Source: Chromatiales bacterium (GTDB taxonomy: Bacteria > Pseudomonadota > Gammaproteobacteria > SZUA-140). From it: a stretch of DNA of 37,292 bases. Under the pieces are notes generated by a model. The model worked only from the letters and a program-made list of their open reading frames with translations. It made no database searches and was not told the origin of the DNA. Below, in pieces: positions 25,010 to 33,657 of the stretch. The DNA is taken from assembly GCA_011053135.1 (NCBI GenBank), contig DRLG01000018.1, forward strand, positions 1 through 37,292, given 5' to 3'. Positions within the stretch are counted from its first letter, which is position 1; every line of letters starts with the position of its first letter. A program made the translations under genes and the position numbers.

Positions 25010-25393
25010 CGTTGTGCTATTTCAAACCCGGAAGCTCTTAAGAAAGAACCGCACAACTTACTACTTTTTCAACAGAATTTCCAGTCACAGAGGTAGACGG
25101 CAGGCTCGCATTTGAGCACAGAATGAGCGGCTAAGCGCTTTAAAATCAATTAGAACTGAACAACAGGAAGGTATTACCAACACCAGGGTGGTGCGATCAG
25201 GAATGGCGAGCTGCTTTTAAATGCAACCCTGAATTTTACATAGCGAAAACCGCCCCCCTATAGCCCACCTGAATGCATTGACGGGGTGCGCTACAAACAA
25301 CCAAATACTGCTCTGAAATTTAGTTACTAGCAACACCTATCAGCTACATTGAGCTGTAGAACGACAACTTTCACCACCGGCAAGTAGACCGTA
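25010..25393. other. Intergenic region upstream of miaB
   Basis: About 384 bases lie between the miaB start and the stop of the small membrane-peptide gene, both leftward. I see no supportable gene, tRNA or strong repeat. The miaB promoter should be here, but I could not pick a convincing -10/-35 pair. Confidence 0.5.
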
Positions 25394-25579
25394 TTAACGG
25401 CGTCCTGAACGGTTCTGTTCCTCTTTAACATAAACAAGCGACTCATCTTCTGGCGCCACATCTTCTGACCACTGTTTACTGGTGTCAGACGACGATTTCA
25501 AATGAACCGCAACTGCTGCACCTATAACACCGCCTAGTGTGAAAGCCACCAGTACTGCTTCTATCATCATGCCCATCAT
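25394..25579 (-). CDS. Small single-pass membrane protein, function unknown
   Basis: This is a 61-residue peptide with a methionine-rich start, one membrane helix (MMIEAVLVAFTLGGVIGAA, about 3-21), then a polar acidic tail ending in a basic RSGRR. The frame can be extended five codons to a TTG at 25594, but those codons contain the ribosome site GGAGG, which lies 8 bases before the ATG at 25579, so I use the ATG. The clear ribosome site is the best argument that the gene is real. I do not recognise a family. Confidence 0.55.
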   Translation of the reverse strand: MMGMMIEAVLVAFTLGGVIGAAVAVHLKSSSDTSKQWSEDVAPEDESLVYVKEEQNRSGRR

Positions 25580-25914
25580 TTGCGTATCCTCCAATGTTCT
25601 GGTTTACATCCTTGCCAGGCCTTTCAACATCCTTTCAGAAATGGCCATTTCGAGATCCTTCACTACTGTTAGCGGCTCAATATGCCATCACCTTAATGTT
25701 GTTATGAGCATCGATCATGCCAATATCAATAGCTATACAGGAAGCACTTTGCAGGAGATGATAATAAACTGTATTTACAGCGAAAATAGATCAAAAGAGG
25801 TGCAGCCGCCTCTGTCAGACCAGCGCCATAAAAAGTGACGTGTTACAAAAAAATGGCGAAAACCTGTGCCAGTCCGACAGACTCAGCGCCATAGACCAGG
25901 CAAACCCAACCCCT
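25580..25914. other. Intergenic region between the membrane peptide gene and mazG
   Basis: This gap holds no convincing gene. A 99-codon rightward frame crosses it but starts inside the membrane-peptide gene and has no family features. An imperfect direct repeat (CAGAC-CAGCGCCATA at 25816-25830 and CAGACTCAGCGCCATA at 25878-25893) and a short dyad (25871-25883) lie downstream of mazG. Confidence 0.5.
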
Positions 25915-26712
25915 CTACTCAGCCCGTTTAGCCTGAAGCCACATCGCCTCCAGCGCATCGAGCCCTGCAGTCGCTGGCGTCACCCCTTGCGCAATACACT
26001 GCGCCTCGATGGAAGCGAAACGTCGCTCAAAACGACGATTGGCTGCACGCAGTGCCGTTTCAGGGTCGATGCCGGCATGGCGTGAAAGATTGGTCACCGA
26101 CTGCAGCAGATCCCCAATCTCATGCTCCATACGCTGCGCGCCCTGATTCTGCTCCAGCACCTCCCGCACCTCATCCAGCTCTTCCTGAACCTTATCCAGC
26201 ACCTCTTCAATCGCTGGCCAGTCAAAGCCAACAGCTGCTGCCCGTTTCTGTAATTTTACCGCGCGAGTCATTGCCGGCAACGCACTCGCAACGCCATGCA
26301 ACGCACCCGCGTGCTGAGTGGCCACCCCTTTTTTACGGCGTTCTTCGGCTTTAATCTGCTCCCAGGTTGCTCGATGATCGGCTGCCCGGTTTTCCCCCTC
26401 AGGTGAGTCGCTAAACAGATGAGGGTGGCGACGAATTAATTTCTCAGCGATCTGTTCAGTGACCTGTGCAAAATCAAAACGCCCCTCCTCTTTTGCCATT
26501 TGCGCATAAAAAACCACCTGAAATAGCAGGTCACCCAGCTCATCACACAGGTCATCCATGTCACCACGCTCAATCGCATCGACAACTTCATACGCCTCTT
26601 CAATAGTGCATGGTGCAATCGAGGCGTAATCCTGCGCGAGATCCCACGGACAGCCTGTTCCGGGATGGCGCAACTGCTCCATCACTTCAAGCAGTTTTCT
26701 CATTTCGTCCAT
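25915..26712 (-). CDS. mazG: Nucleoside triphosphate pyrophosphohydrolase MazG
   Basis: MazG hydrolyses NTPs and dNTPs to monophosphates and can remove aberrant nucleotides. The 265 residues contain two MazG folds. The first has GCPWDLAQDYASIAPCTIEEAYEV and the metal-binding helix DDLCDELGDLLFQVVFYA with the expected acidic residues. The second has VGFDWPAIEEVLDKVQEELDE and EIGDLLQSVTNLSRH. The start MDEMRKLLEVM aligns with the E. coli N-terminus. It follows the DUF2835 gene by three bases and is surely cotranscribed with it. Confidence 0.95.
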   Translation of the reverse strand: MDEMRKLLEVMEQLRHPGTGCPWDLAQDYASIAPCTIEEAYEVVDAIERGDMDDLCDELGDLLFQVVFYAQMAKEEGRFDFAQVTEQIAEKLIRRHPHLFSDSPEGENRAADHRATWEQIKAEERRKKGVATQHAGALHGVASALPAMTRAVKLQKRAAAVGFDWPAIEEVLDKVQEELDEVREVLEQNQGAQRMEHEIGDLLQSVTNLSRHAGIDPETALRAANRRFERRFASIEAQCIAQGVTPATAGLDALEAMWLQAKRAE

Positions 26713-26715
26713 AAG

Positions 26716-26967
26716 CTATGGTAACTCGCCTGTTTTCTCCAGTCCGACCAGCTTATTATTGGCATCGAAACGCAATACAAAAATACCATTGATGCCATCA
26801 TGCATAATAAAAGGCTGAAGACAGCTCGCAGGAAACTGTATGCGCCGACCATCTTCCGCATCAACAATAACCTGTCTCGCCTGCCCCTTGTAGTACGCAA
26901 GATAGTCGTCGGCAGAGATGCTAATCGCAAACCTGACCCGCTGTTCGCTACCGTTCATTTGTGACAC
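26716..26967 (-). CDS. DUF2835 family protein
   Basis: This 83-residue protein matches the gammaproteobacterial DUF2835 pattern: FAISISADDYLAYYKGQARQ, then an EDGRRIQFPASCLQPF block and HDGINGIFVLRFD. The family has no established function; the compact all-beta look with a conserved FPA..L.PF block suggests a small binding domain. It is upstream of mazG with a three-base gap, so a role linked to nucleotide metabolism is possible but unproven. Confidence 0.85.
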   Translation of the reverse strand: MSQMNGSEQRVRFAISISADDYLAYYKGQARQVIVDAEDGRRIQFPASCLQPFIMHDGINGIFVLRFDANNKLVGLEKTGELP

Positions 26968-27207
26968 CCTGCTGCAATATTGATCCTCTGACTAACCATC
27001 GCTGGTATTTTTTCTGCTGCTTAAATAATACCGCAATCATCTCCCTCAGCACTACTTTACCTCAGCCAATACAGGCAGATAATAACCCGCCGCTAGCAGT
27101 AAGATAGCTACCACAGCCGCACATCCAGAATAGAGTGCTGCTACCGATACAGTAGCAGGCTTATTTTATCGATTATCTATTTCACTATCGATGAATGAAT
27201 TATTCGA

Positions 27208-27224
27208 GATTAATAGTCTTAATC
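27208..27224. promoter_or_regulatory. Inverted repeat upstream of the HU-like gene
   Basis: GATTAA-TAGTC-TTAATC is a perfect 6-5-6 dyad about 30 bases before the predicted -35 of the HU-like gene. The position suits an activator or repressor site. No regulator family can be named. Confidence 0.35.
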
Positions 27225-27252
27225 TTACTTCGAATCACAAATCAACTAACCG

Positions 27253-27281
27253 TTGCGCTTTAGCAAACACGTTGCTATTCT
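27253..27281 (+). promoter_or_regulatory. Candidate promoter of the HU-like gene
   Basis: TTGCGC (27253-27258) and TATTCT (27276-27281) are separated by an ideal 17 bases, but the hexamers match only 3/6 and 4/6. The resulting leader would be about 67 nucleotides. Confidence 0.35.
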
Positions 27282-27354
27282 GCGACACACATGGATCTCG
27301 TTTAACTGCATAGCCTATCGGCAACCCTTATATAAACAGAGGAGACAAGCAAAC

Positions 27355-27747
27355 ATGGTCACTAAGAAAAAAGCTGCTGCAAAGAAAAAGGCATCAACCA
27401 AAAAAGCGGTTGCTACCAAGAAGCCTCGCGTAAAAGCGATCAAGGAACCGTACACTCGTACAGCACTTTTTGGCCACCTCTCTGAAAAGACAGGGCTAAC
27501 AAAAAAAGAGATAGCTTCTGTATTCGATGAACTCAAAGTAGTGATCGAAGGACATATCAAAAAAGGTTCTGCTCAGGTCTTCACCCTGCCGGGTATTCTG
27601 AAAGTAAAAGTGAACCGTAAACCTGCGACTCGCGCACGCAAGGGAACCAACCCTTTTACCGGAGAAGAGATGGTATTCAAAGCCAAACCTGCACGTAATG
27701 TCGTGAAGGTACAGCCTCTTAAAGCGCTCAAGGATATGGCCTCTTAG
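27355..27747 (+). CDS. HU-family DNA-binding protein with lysine-rich N-terminal tail
   Basis: This is a 130-residue nucleoid-type protein. Residues 3-30 form a histone-H1-like tail of Lys and Ala (KKKAAAKKKAS, TKKAVATKKP). An HU/IHF fold follows (about 32-127), with TRTALFGHLSEKTGLTKKEI, the FTLPGILKVKVNRKPATRARKGTNPFTGEEM arm region (split over strands) and the C-terminal FKAKPARNVVKV. The frame opens at 27253, but ATG 27355 has a GAGGAG site and starts directly with the tail. The tail should add non-specific DNA binding and compaction (inference from similar tailed HU proteins). It is followed by a strong hairpin, so it is probably monocistronic. Confidence 0.87.
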   Translation: MVTKKKAAAKKKASTKKAVATKKPRVKAIKEPYTRTALFGHLSEKTGLTKKEIASVFDELKVVIEGHIKKGSAQVFTLPGILKVKVNRKPATRARKGTNPFTGEEMVFKAKPARNVVKVQPLKALKDMAS

Positions 27748-27758
27748 TTACTGCCAAC

Positions 27759-27788
27759 CGATGGGCGACGCTGTCGTGTCGCCCATCG
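27759..27788 (+). terminator. Terminator after the HU-like gene
   Basis: A perfect 11-bp stem, CGATGGGCGAC and GTCGCCCATCG, with an 8-base loop begins 12 bases after the stop codon. A pyrimidine-rich run with several T residues follows. This is a good intrinsic terminator candidate, although the T-tract is interrupted by C. Confidence 0.7.
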
Positions 27789-27868
27789 TATCTCTCCCTC
27801 TCTGTTTATCGCTGTTTTAATTACCACCCGCCCGGCATAACTGGCATGAAACTTTCATAATCAGTCTT

Positions 27869-30079
27869 ATGCCTCGAATTATCCGAAATTTTTACCTCTC
27901 CAGCATCGCTGCATGCCTCACTTTATCTATTACATCAGTCAGTTGGGCGGAGGAGTCACTTGAACCTGGGCATGAGGCCGCGTCAATAATAAAACAGCAG
28001 CGTGACAACTTCATGGCGGCGGAGCAGGCGCTAAAGCGCGGTTCGATCACGCAGTTCAAACAGCTTAGTCAGCAGCTCAAAACATACCCCCTCTACCCCT
28101 ACCTGCGTTATGAATACCTGCGGACTCGTCTGCATAAAAGACCCGACGATGAAATCGCAACATTCATCGACACCTATCATGATGACAGCCCACTGAGCAG
28201 CAAACTCCATTTTCGCTGGATCAAACAGCTCGCACAAAAAGGGCGCTGGAAAGCCGTTAAGCAGCATTACAGGCCCAGCAGCAATATCACACTCCAGTGT
28301 TATTATCGCCGCGCACTGCTCAACACCGGCGATCAGACGGCCGCCTTTGATGGCCTGGAGCAGCTGTGGCTCGTCGGCCATTCACAACCACGCGCCTGTG
28401 ATCCGCTCTTTACGGCGTGGCATAAGGCGGGATTTATCGATGATGAGCTTGCCTGGCAGCGCATTCAGCTGGCGATGGGAAAACACAAACTCACCCTGAG
28501 CCGCTACCTGACCCGCTTTCTCTCCAGGAAAGAGCGCGTCTGGGCCAATAGATGGATCCAGGTTCATCGCAAACCATCACGTATTCTTTCACAGAAATGG
28601 TTTGCCAATGCACATCCGATACGAAATACCATCCTCGTTCACGGCCTGAAACGGATGGCACGCAAAGAGCCCATCAAGGCAGCCGATGTGTGGCAGACAA
28701 AGATCAAGGCCCGTTACGATTTCAGCGATGATGAAGTGATCACTGTCGAACGTGCAATTGCGATGGCGATGGCACTGCGTAACAGGCCAGAGGCACTGAG
28801 CTGGCTTGCCGTACTCGAAGAGAGACCGGCCGATCAATCCCTGCGTGAATGGCGCGTGCGCACTGCGCTCAACCAGCAAAACTGGGATGCGGCACTTGCC
28901 TGGCTCTACCAGCTCAATGATGAAGAGCAGCAGACTCCGCGCTGGCAATACTGGCGTGCGCGCGTGCTGGCCGCGCTCGATCAGCCGCTTCAGGCCGAAG
29001 CGATCTATACAGAACTCGCCATGAAACGGGGCTATTACAGCTTTCTTGCCGCAGATAAACTCCAGCGCCCTTACCATTTTCGGCACGCACCACTGCAACA
29101 GAACGAGCTACTCACAACCAACATTGAACAGCACCCCGGCATCCTGAGGGCACAGGAGCTATTTGCACTTGGGCGCGCCGTCGAGGCCCGGCGCGAATGG
29201 TTTTTTGCGACTCGCTACATGGTTGACGAACAACTTCACCAGGCCGGTAGACTGGCCCACCGCTGGGGCTGGTACGACCGCGCCATTATGACTGTTGCGC
29301 GTACCGACCACCGTGATGACCTCGATCTCCGCTTCCCGCTTGTTCATCGCGATAAAATAACCGTAAAAGCGCGTGAAAACAGTATCGATACGGCTCTCGC
29401 CTTTGCCCTCATCCGCCAGGAGAGCGCCTTCACCTCGGACGCGCGCTCCAGTGCAGGGGCCATGGGGCTGATGCAGCTAATGCCGCGCACGGCCAAACAG
29501 CTGACACGCGGCACCGGCATTCGCCTCAAAAGTCGCATGCAGCTGATCGATGTTGAAACCAACTTAAAGCTCGGCATGAAACATCTGGGGAAAGTACTGA
29601 GACGCTTTGATAACAACCCGGTGCTGGCGCTCGCTGCCTACAATGCAGGGGAGGCCAGAGTCAAACGCTGGATACCCAAAAACCGCCAGGTCGATGCAGA
29701 TATCTGGGCCGAAACCATCCCGTTTAGCGAAACGCGCAACTACATCCAGAATATTATGGTCTTTACCTCAATCTACGAACAGCACCTTGGCCAGCCGCTA
29801 ACACCACTCGCGCAGCGAATGGCACCGATCGGCTCGCCACCTCCCGTGGTCGCACAGAGCCGCCATACAGATCTGCAGCAGCCATCTGGCCCTTCTGAAA
29901 CTATCAAGATTGCAGAGCCGCTTCCGATGAAAAAGGAGACAGCCATTCTGCCATTAGAGAACCAACCTAAGCAGTCACATGAAAAAGATGCTATAAACAG
30001 CGTTAAAACGATGCACTATCGCGAGACCATTACCCTTAATCATACTGAATGGGACAATCCAGAACAGGAGGGGATCTAG
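27869..30079 (+). CDS. slt: Soluble lytic murein transglycosylase (Slt70-like)
   Basis: This periplasmic enzyme cleaves peptidoglycan glycan strands with formation of 1,6-anhydroMurNAc. A signal peptide spans about residues 1-27 (ending SWA). A long alpha-helical ring or U-domain follows (to about 490), then the GH23 catalytic domain: ALIRQESAF with catalytic E518, SSAGAMGLMQLMPRTAKQ, and LAAYNAGEARVKRW. At 736 residues it is about 90 longer than mature E. coli Slt70. The excess is a Pro/Gln/Lys-rich, probably disordered tail after about residue 645. The 3' end overlaps the longest reading of the next gene. Confidence 0.93.
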   Translation: MPRIIRNFYLSSIAACLTLSITSVSWAEESLEPGHEAASIIKQQRDNFMAAEQALKRGSITQFKQLSQQLKTYPLYPYLRYEYLRTRLHKRPDDEIATFIDTYHDDSPLSSKLHFRWIKQLAQKGRWKAVKQHYRPSSNITLQCYYRRALLNTGDQTAAFDGLEQLWLVGHSQPRACDPLFTAWHKAGFIDDELAWQRIQLAMGKHKLTLSRYLTRFLSRKERVWANRWIQVHRKPSRILSQKWFANAHPIRNTILVHGLKRMARKEPIKAADVWQTKIKARYDFSDDEVITVERAIAMAMALRNRPEALSWLAVLEERPADQSLREWRVRTALNQQNWDAALAWLYQLNDEEQQTPRWQYWRARVLAALDQPLQAEAIYTELAMKRGYYSFLAADKLQRPYHFRHAPLQQNELLTTNIEQHPGILRAQELFALGRAVEARREWFFATRYMVDEQLHQAGRLAHRWGWYDRAIMTVARTDHRDDLDLRFPLVHRDKITVKARENSIDTALAFALIRQESAFTSDARSSAGAMGLMQLMPRTAKQLTRGTGIRLKSRMQLIDVETNLKLGMKHLGKVLRRFDNNPVLALAAYNAGEARVKRWIPKNRQVDADIWAETIPFSETRNYIQNIMVFTSIYEQHLGQPLTPLAQRMAPIGSPPPVVAQSRHTDLQQPSGPSETIKIAEPLPMKKETAILPLENQPKQSHEKDAINSVKTMHYRETITLNHTEWDNPEQEGI

Positions 30080-31605
30080 CAACGCTGCCTCATGACAGTG
30101 CTGCGACACCGCAAATTATGCTAAAACACGCACCCGCACCCACCATGCCCACCACCGCCCCGCCACTCCCGGATGCACGCCCCACCCGTGTCATTGCAAT
30201 CAGCAGCGGCAAAGGGGGGGTGGGCAAAACCAGTGTCACCACAAACCTCGGCATTGCACTGGCACAACTGGGAGCAAAGGTCTGTATTCTGGATGCCGAC
30301 ACTGGCCTCGCCAACATCAACATTCTGCTAAACCTCAACCCTGAATACACCATCGAACATCTGCTTAACGGCGAAAAAAGTATCGATGAGATCATGCTCG
30401 ACGGCCCCAGCGGCATTAAGGTGGTGCCCGCCGCATCCGGAATCACCACGTGCGTTGATCTCGATCAGGCACAGCATCAGCTTCTGTCGCAGGCGCTGAC
30501 ACAGCTGGAATCGCGCTTTGACTATCTACTCATCGATACAGCGGCAGGTATTGGAGAGACGGTGCTGGAGTTCCTCGCCTCTGCCCAGTACTGCGTGCTA
30601 GTGATCTCGCCTGAACCCACCTCACTGACCGACGCCTTTGCATTGATGCGGGTGATGAAACGCAAAGCGCTAAAACAGCCGATCTATACCATCGTCAACC
30701 GCACCCCCTCGCCTCAAAAAGGGAGCGAGGTGTTCCGGCGTTTCTCAGCCGCCGCAAAAAAATACCTGCAGACACGCATCGGCTATATGGGAAATATTAC
30801 TGAAGACCCAACCATTAGTAGCGCGATCTGCCTGCAAACTCCGATCATTGTGGCACAACCGCATAGCCCTGCCAGTCGTGACATTCGAACACTCGCAGAG
30901 CGTATCGATAGCAAACTGGCAGCGAGTAAAAAGCCACATCAATTTAGCAAATACTGGCACAGCAAACGCCAGCAAACCGAGGATACCACCAGTACCACCA
31001 GCTCAACTGGCTCAACTAGCTCAACTGGCCCGGCAGTGAAACAGAGCGGCCTCTCCGGCGACTACCTTTCCGTCGCGATCCTCTCTTACCTGCAATACCC
31101 GGAGACCAGCGAGGCCGAGGCGAAACAGCTGCTCCAGCCGCTCATCGACGCAGGAATTGAACGTTTTGGAAGCGCCGCGTTCAATCTTTCCACTGAAAGG
31201 GCTGAGCAGAAGAGCGCGCCGCAGACGACACTCTCAACGGGTATCGCATCAGACATCACCCGTCTGATGTCCGATATTGAGGAGGCAGAAGCCGCCAGCA
31301 TCATTCAGCAGATTGTGACCCGCCATGAAAGGCTGTTCAAAAAATCACCGCTGGATATCGAACAGGCACTGCTGGAGACCATTAACCAGTCAGAACTCAG
31401 TCAGGCGCAGTTTTCAGCGATGATCGAAACGCTTCAGCAACAGTACCGTGCACGTTTTGGCGACACCCTGCAAGATGAAAAAACCAGACTGCTTGAGACC
31501 TTTGCCAACTTTTCCCAACAGATACAGCAGCGAGAAAAACAGCTCGATCAAGACCTGCAGAAACTATCGAAGATGGTATGTGAATTCAATGAGCGGCTCA
31601 GATAG
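30049..31605 (+). CDS. MinD/FlhG-like P-loop ATPase with unrecognised C-terminal half
   Basis: The N-terminal half (about residues 46-290) is a ParA/MinD-superfamily ATPase. It has the deviant Walker A SGKGGVGKT (53-61), DADTGLANINILL, LLIDTAAGIGETV and VISPEPTSLTDAFALMRVMK, closest to FlhG/FleN. A Ser/Thr linker built from a 9-base tandem repeat follows (about residues 312-328). The C-terminal part of about 190 residues is helical and ends in a coiled coil (FSQQIQQREKQLDQDLQKLS); I do not recognise it. The start is uncertain: ATG 30049, 30118 and 30145 have no ribosome site, while a strong AGGAGGGG at 30066-30073 precedes an in-frame CTG at 30085. No flagellar genes are nearby; a secretion-type ATPase is convergent. 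Confidence 0.85.
   Translation: MGQSRTGGDLATLPHDSAATPQIMLKHAPAPTMPTTAPPLPDARPTRVIAISSGKGGVGKTSVTTNLGIALAQLGAKVCILDADTGLANINILLNLNPEYTIEHLLNGEKSIDEIMLDGPSGIKVVPAASGITTCVDLDQAQHQLLSQALTQLESRFDYLLIDTAAGIGETVLEFLASAQYCVLVISPEPTSLTDAFALMRVMKRKALKQPIYTIVNRTPSPQKGSEVFRRFSAAAKKYLQTRIGYMGNITEDPTISSAICLQTPIIVAQPHSPASRDIRTLAERIDSKLAASKKPHQFSKYWHSKRQQTEDTTSTTSSTGSTSSTGPAVKQSGLSGDYLSVAILSYLQYPETSEAEAKQLLQPLIDAGIERFGSAAFNLSTERAEQKSAPQTTLSTGIASDITRLMSDIEEAEAASIIQQIVTRHERLFKKSPLDIEQALLETINQSELSQAQFSAMIETLQQQYRARFGDTLQDEKTRLLETFANFSQQIQQREKQLDQDLQKLSKMVCEFNERLR
31002..31028 (+). repeat. Triple 9-base tandem repeat in the MinD-like gene
   Basis: Three adjacent copies of CTCAACTGG (the middle one ends TAG in the repeat frame, but the gene frame stays open) encode the Ser/Thr/Gly linker between the ATPase and C-terminal regions. 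Because the unit is a multiple of three, copy-number change would alter linker length without a frameshift. Confidence 0.8.
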
Positions 31606-31641
31606 CGAGACCTTTACAGCGGCCTGTTAAGCCGCAGCCGG

Positions 31642-33450
31642 TCACTCCTCGCTCTGCGGTGGTGCCACACGAAAGACCTCATCCAGTGATGTCATCCCCT
31701 TCGCCACTTTCTGCAGGCCGCTGATTCGTAACGGACGCATCCCCTCCTTTTGAGCCTGCTGCCGCACCTGTGCAATATCAACTTTCTGATGGCGCAACAG
31801 CTCTCGCAGGCTACTCGAAAGCGTCATCATCTCATAGATCCCTACGCGCCCGGCATAACCGGTTTGACGACACTCGAGGCAGCCGCTGGATGCCATGATC
31901 TTCTCCGGTATCGCGCTCTTCCACGGCTGACTCAACGCCTGCCATAACGCTGCATCGGGGGTGACAGGCTGTTTGCAGTGCGGACAGAGGGTACGTACCA
32001 GCCGCTGCGCCACCACTCCAATCACCGATGCGCCGATCATATACTGCGGTACACCAATCTCCAGCAGCCGCGTGATCGCCAGCACCGCATCATTGGTGTG
32101 TAGCGTCGAGATCACCAGGTGACCGGTAAGCGCCGCCTGTATCGCCACTTCGGCCGTCTCACGATCACGTATCTCACCCACCATAATGATGTCCGGGTCC
32201 TGCCGCAGCAGCGCCCGAACCCCGTCGGCAAAGGTGAGATCAATGTTGTGCTGCACCTGCAGCTGATTAAAATCGGGCACCACCATCTCGATTGGATCTT
32301 CAATGGTGCAGATATTAAGCTCGGGCCGAGCGAGATGTTTCAGGGTGGAATAGAGGGTTGTGGTCTTACCGGAGCCGGTCGGCCCGGTCACCAGAATGAT
32401 CCCATGTGGTTTTTCGATCATCGCCTGCCACTGCAGAGACTCCGCGTTGCCAAAGCCGAGGTCAGAAAAGTTCTTCACCAGAATGTCGGGATCGAAGATA
32501 CGCATCACCATCTTCTCACCAAAGGCGGTCGGCATGGTTGAGAGGCGCAGCTCCACCTCACTGCCGTTGGGCGCTCTGGTCTTGAGGCGGCCGTCGAGTG
32601 GGCGACGCTTCTCTGCCAGATCCATCCGCCCGAGAATTTTAATCCGGCTCACTACCGCCGCCATCACCTGTGCCGGCAGTTGATAGACCTGATGCAACAT
32701 ACCATCGATTCGGAAACGGATATTGCCCTGCTCGCGACGCGGCTCTAAATGGATATCGCTGGCGCGCTGATCAAAGGCGTACTGTAATAACCAGTCGACA
32801 ATATTAACCACGTGCTGATCATTGGCATCGAGGCTACCCGCCTTACCCAGCTCCAGCATCTGCTCAAGGTTATTGATTTCACTCGGCAAGCTCCCCTGCT
32901 TATCATCGTTCGCGCCTACCACTGATTTAGAGATGGCATAAAACTCAACACGAAAACGTTCGATGTCGGCCGGACTGGTAATCTCAAGCCGCACCTCTTT
33001 ATTCAGCACATGCTCAAGCTCTTTTATCCACGCCGTCTGATAAGGCTCCGCCGTGGTGATCACCACATACCCCACCCCCATTTCAATCGGCAGCAGCCTG
33101 TTTCGTTCGGCGTAGCTATATGAGACAGCAGCGGCAACAGAAGCCACATCCACCTTCAGTGGATCAATGCGACGATAGGGCAGCGCGAGCTTCTCAGCCA
33201 GCCACTGGCTAAGGAAGTCCTGATTCAACGACTGCGGTGGCGCGGTCGCCGTTACCAGCTCATGGCTTTCGATAATCGCAAACGGGTGTTGATCACCCTT
33301 ATCGCGAAAACGCGCCTTCAGCATCAGCATCTCGTGCTGCCCCTTATCGATCAGGCCGTCAGCCAACAACTGCTCACTCATCTCATCGAGCCGAATACGG
33401 CGGGGTTTATCCGCTACATCTTTCACATCCATGCTCCTCTTCAGCACCAT
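31642..33450 (-). CDS. GspE/PilB-type secretion or pilus-assembly ATPase
   Basis: This is a hexameric motor ATPase of the type II secretion / type IV pilus extension class. It has an N-terminal GspE-II-like domain (about 70-165), the N2 domain with ASDIHLEP (230-237), Walker A GPTGSGKTT (356-364), an Asp box, Walker B-like IIMVGEIRD (421-429), a His box (LVISTLHTNDA), and the four-cysteine zinc site CPHC (489-492) and CLEC (524-527). ATG 33450 has GAGGG about 9 bases upstream; ATG 33432 is an alternative. No other secretin, pilin or platform gene is in the window, so which machine it drives is unknown. MshE- or PilB-like ATPases are candidates. Confidence 0.9.
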   Translation of the reverse strand: MVLKRSMDVKDVADKPRRIRLDEMSEQLLADGLIDKGQHEMLMLKARFRDKGDQHPFAIIESHELVTATAPPQSLNQDFLSQWLAEKLALPYRRIDPLKVDVASVAAAVSYSYAERNRLLPIEMGVGYVVITTAEPYQTAWIKELEHVLNKEVRLEITSPADIERFRVEFYAISKSVVGANDDKQGSLPSEINNLEQMLELGKAGSLDANDQHVVNIVDWLLQYAFDQRASDIHLEPRREQGNIRFRIDGMLHQVYQLPAQVMAAVVSRIKILGRMDLAEKRRPLDGRLKTRAPNGSEVELRLSTMPTAFGEKMVMRIFDPDILVKNFSDLGFGNAESLQWQAMIEKPHGIILVTGPTGSGKTTTLYSTLKHLARPELNICTIEDPIEMVVPDFNQLQVQHNIDLTFADGVRALLRQDPDIIMVGEIRDRETAEVAIQAALTGHLVISTLHTNDAVLAITRLLEIGVPQYMIGASVIGVVAQRLVRTLCPHCKQPVTPDAALWQALSQPWKSAIPEKIMASSGCLECRQTGYAGRVGIYEMMTLSSSLRELLRHQKVDIAQVRQQAQKEGMRPLRISGLQKVAKGMTSLDEVFRVAPPQSEE

Positions 33451-33657
33451 CTGCCCACACCCCTCACTCGAACGGTCAACAAAAGATCGCTATCAGCGAC
33501 AACAGGAGCTGACTCAAAGCCGCCGTCGCCGCCTACACCATAGTAACGGCCATATTCACACCAATACCAGCCATAATGAGCAGATAGAGGAGATGATTGG
33601 CAGCAGAGCGAATCCAGATTAAGTAAAATGGAAAAATTACCGATATACGATCTGCGC

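Larger units (their letters stand above)
26968..27354. other. Divergent control region between DUF2835-mazG and the HU-like gene
   Basis: This gap of about 387 bases is AT-rich toward its right end and holds no supportable gene. It contains an inverted repeat at 27208-27224 and a promoter candidate at 27253-27281 for the HU-like gene. Confidence 0.55.

Noticed and set aside
25539-25838. A 99-codon rightward frame in the gap before mazG
   Set aside because: It begins inside the small membrane-peptide gene on the other strand, has no ribosome site or domain, and looks like a chance frame in non-coding DNA.
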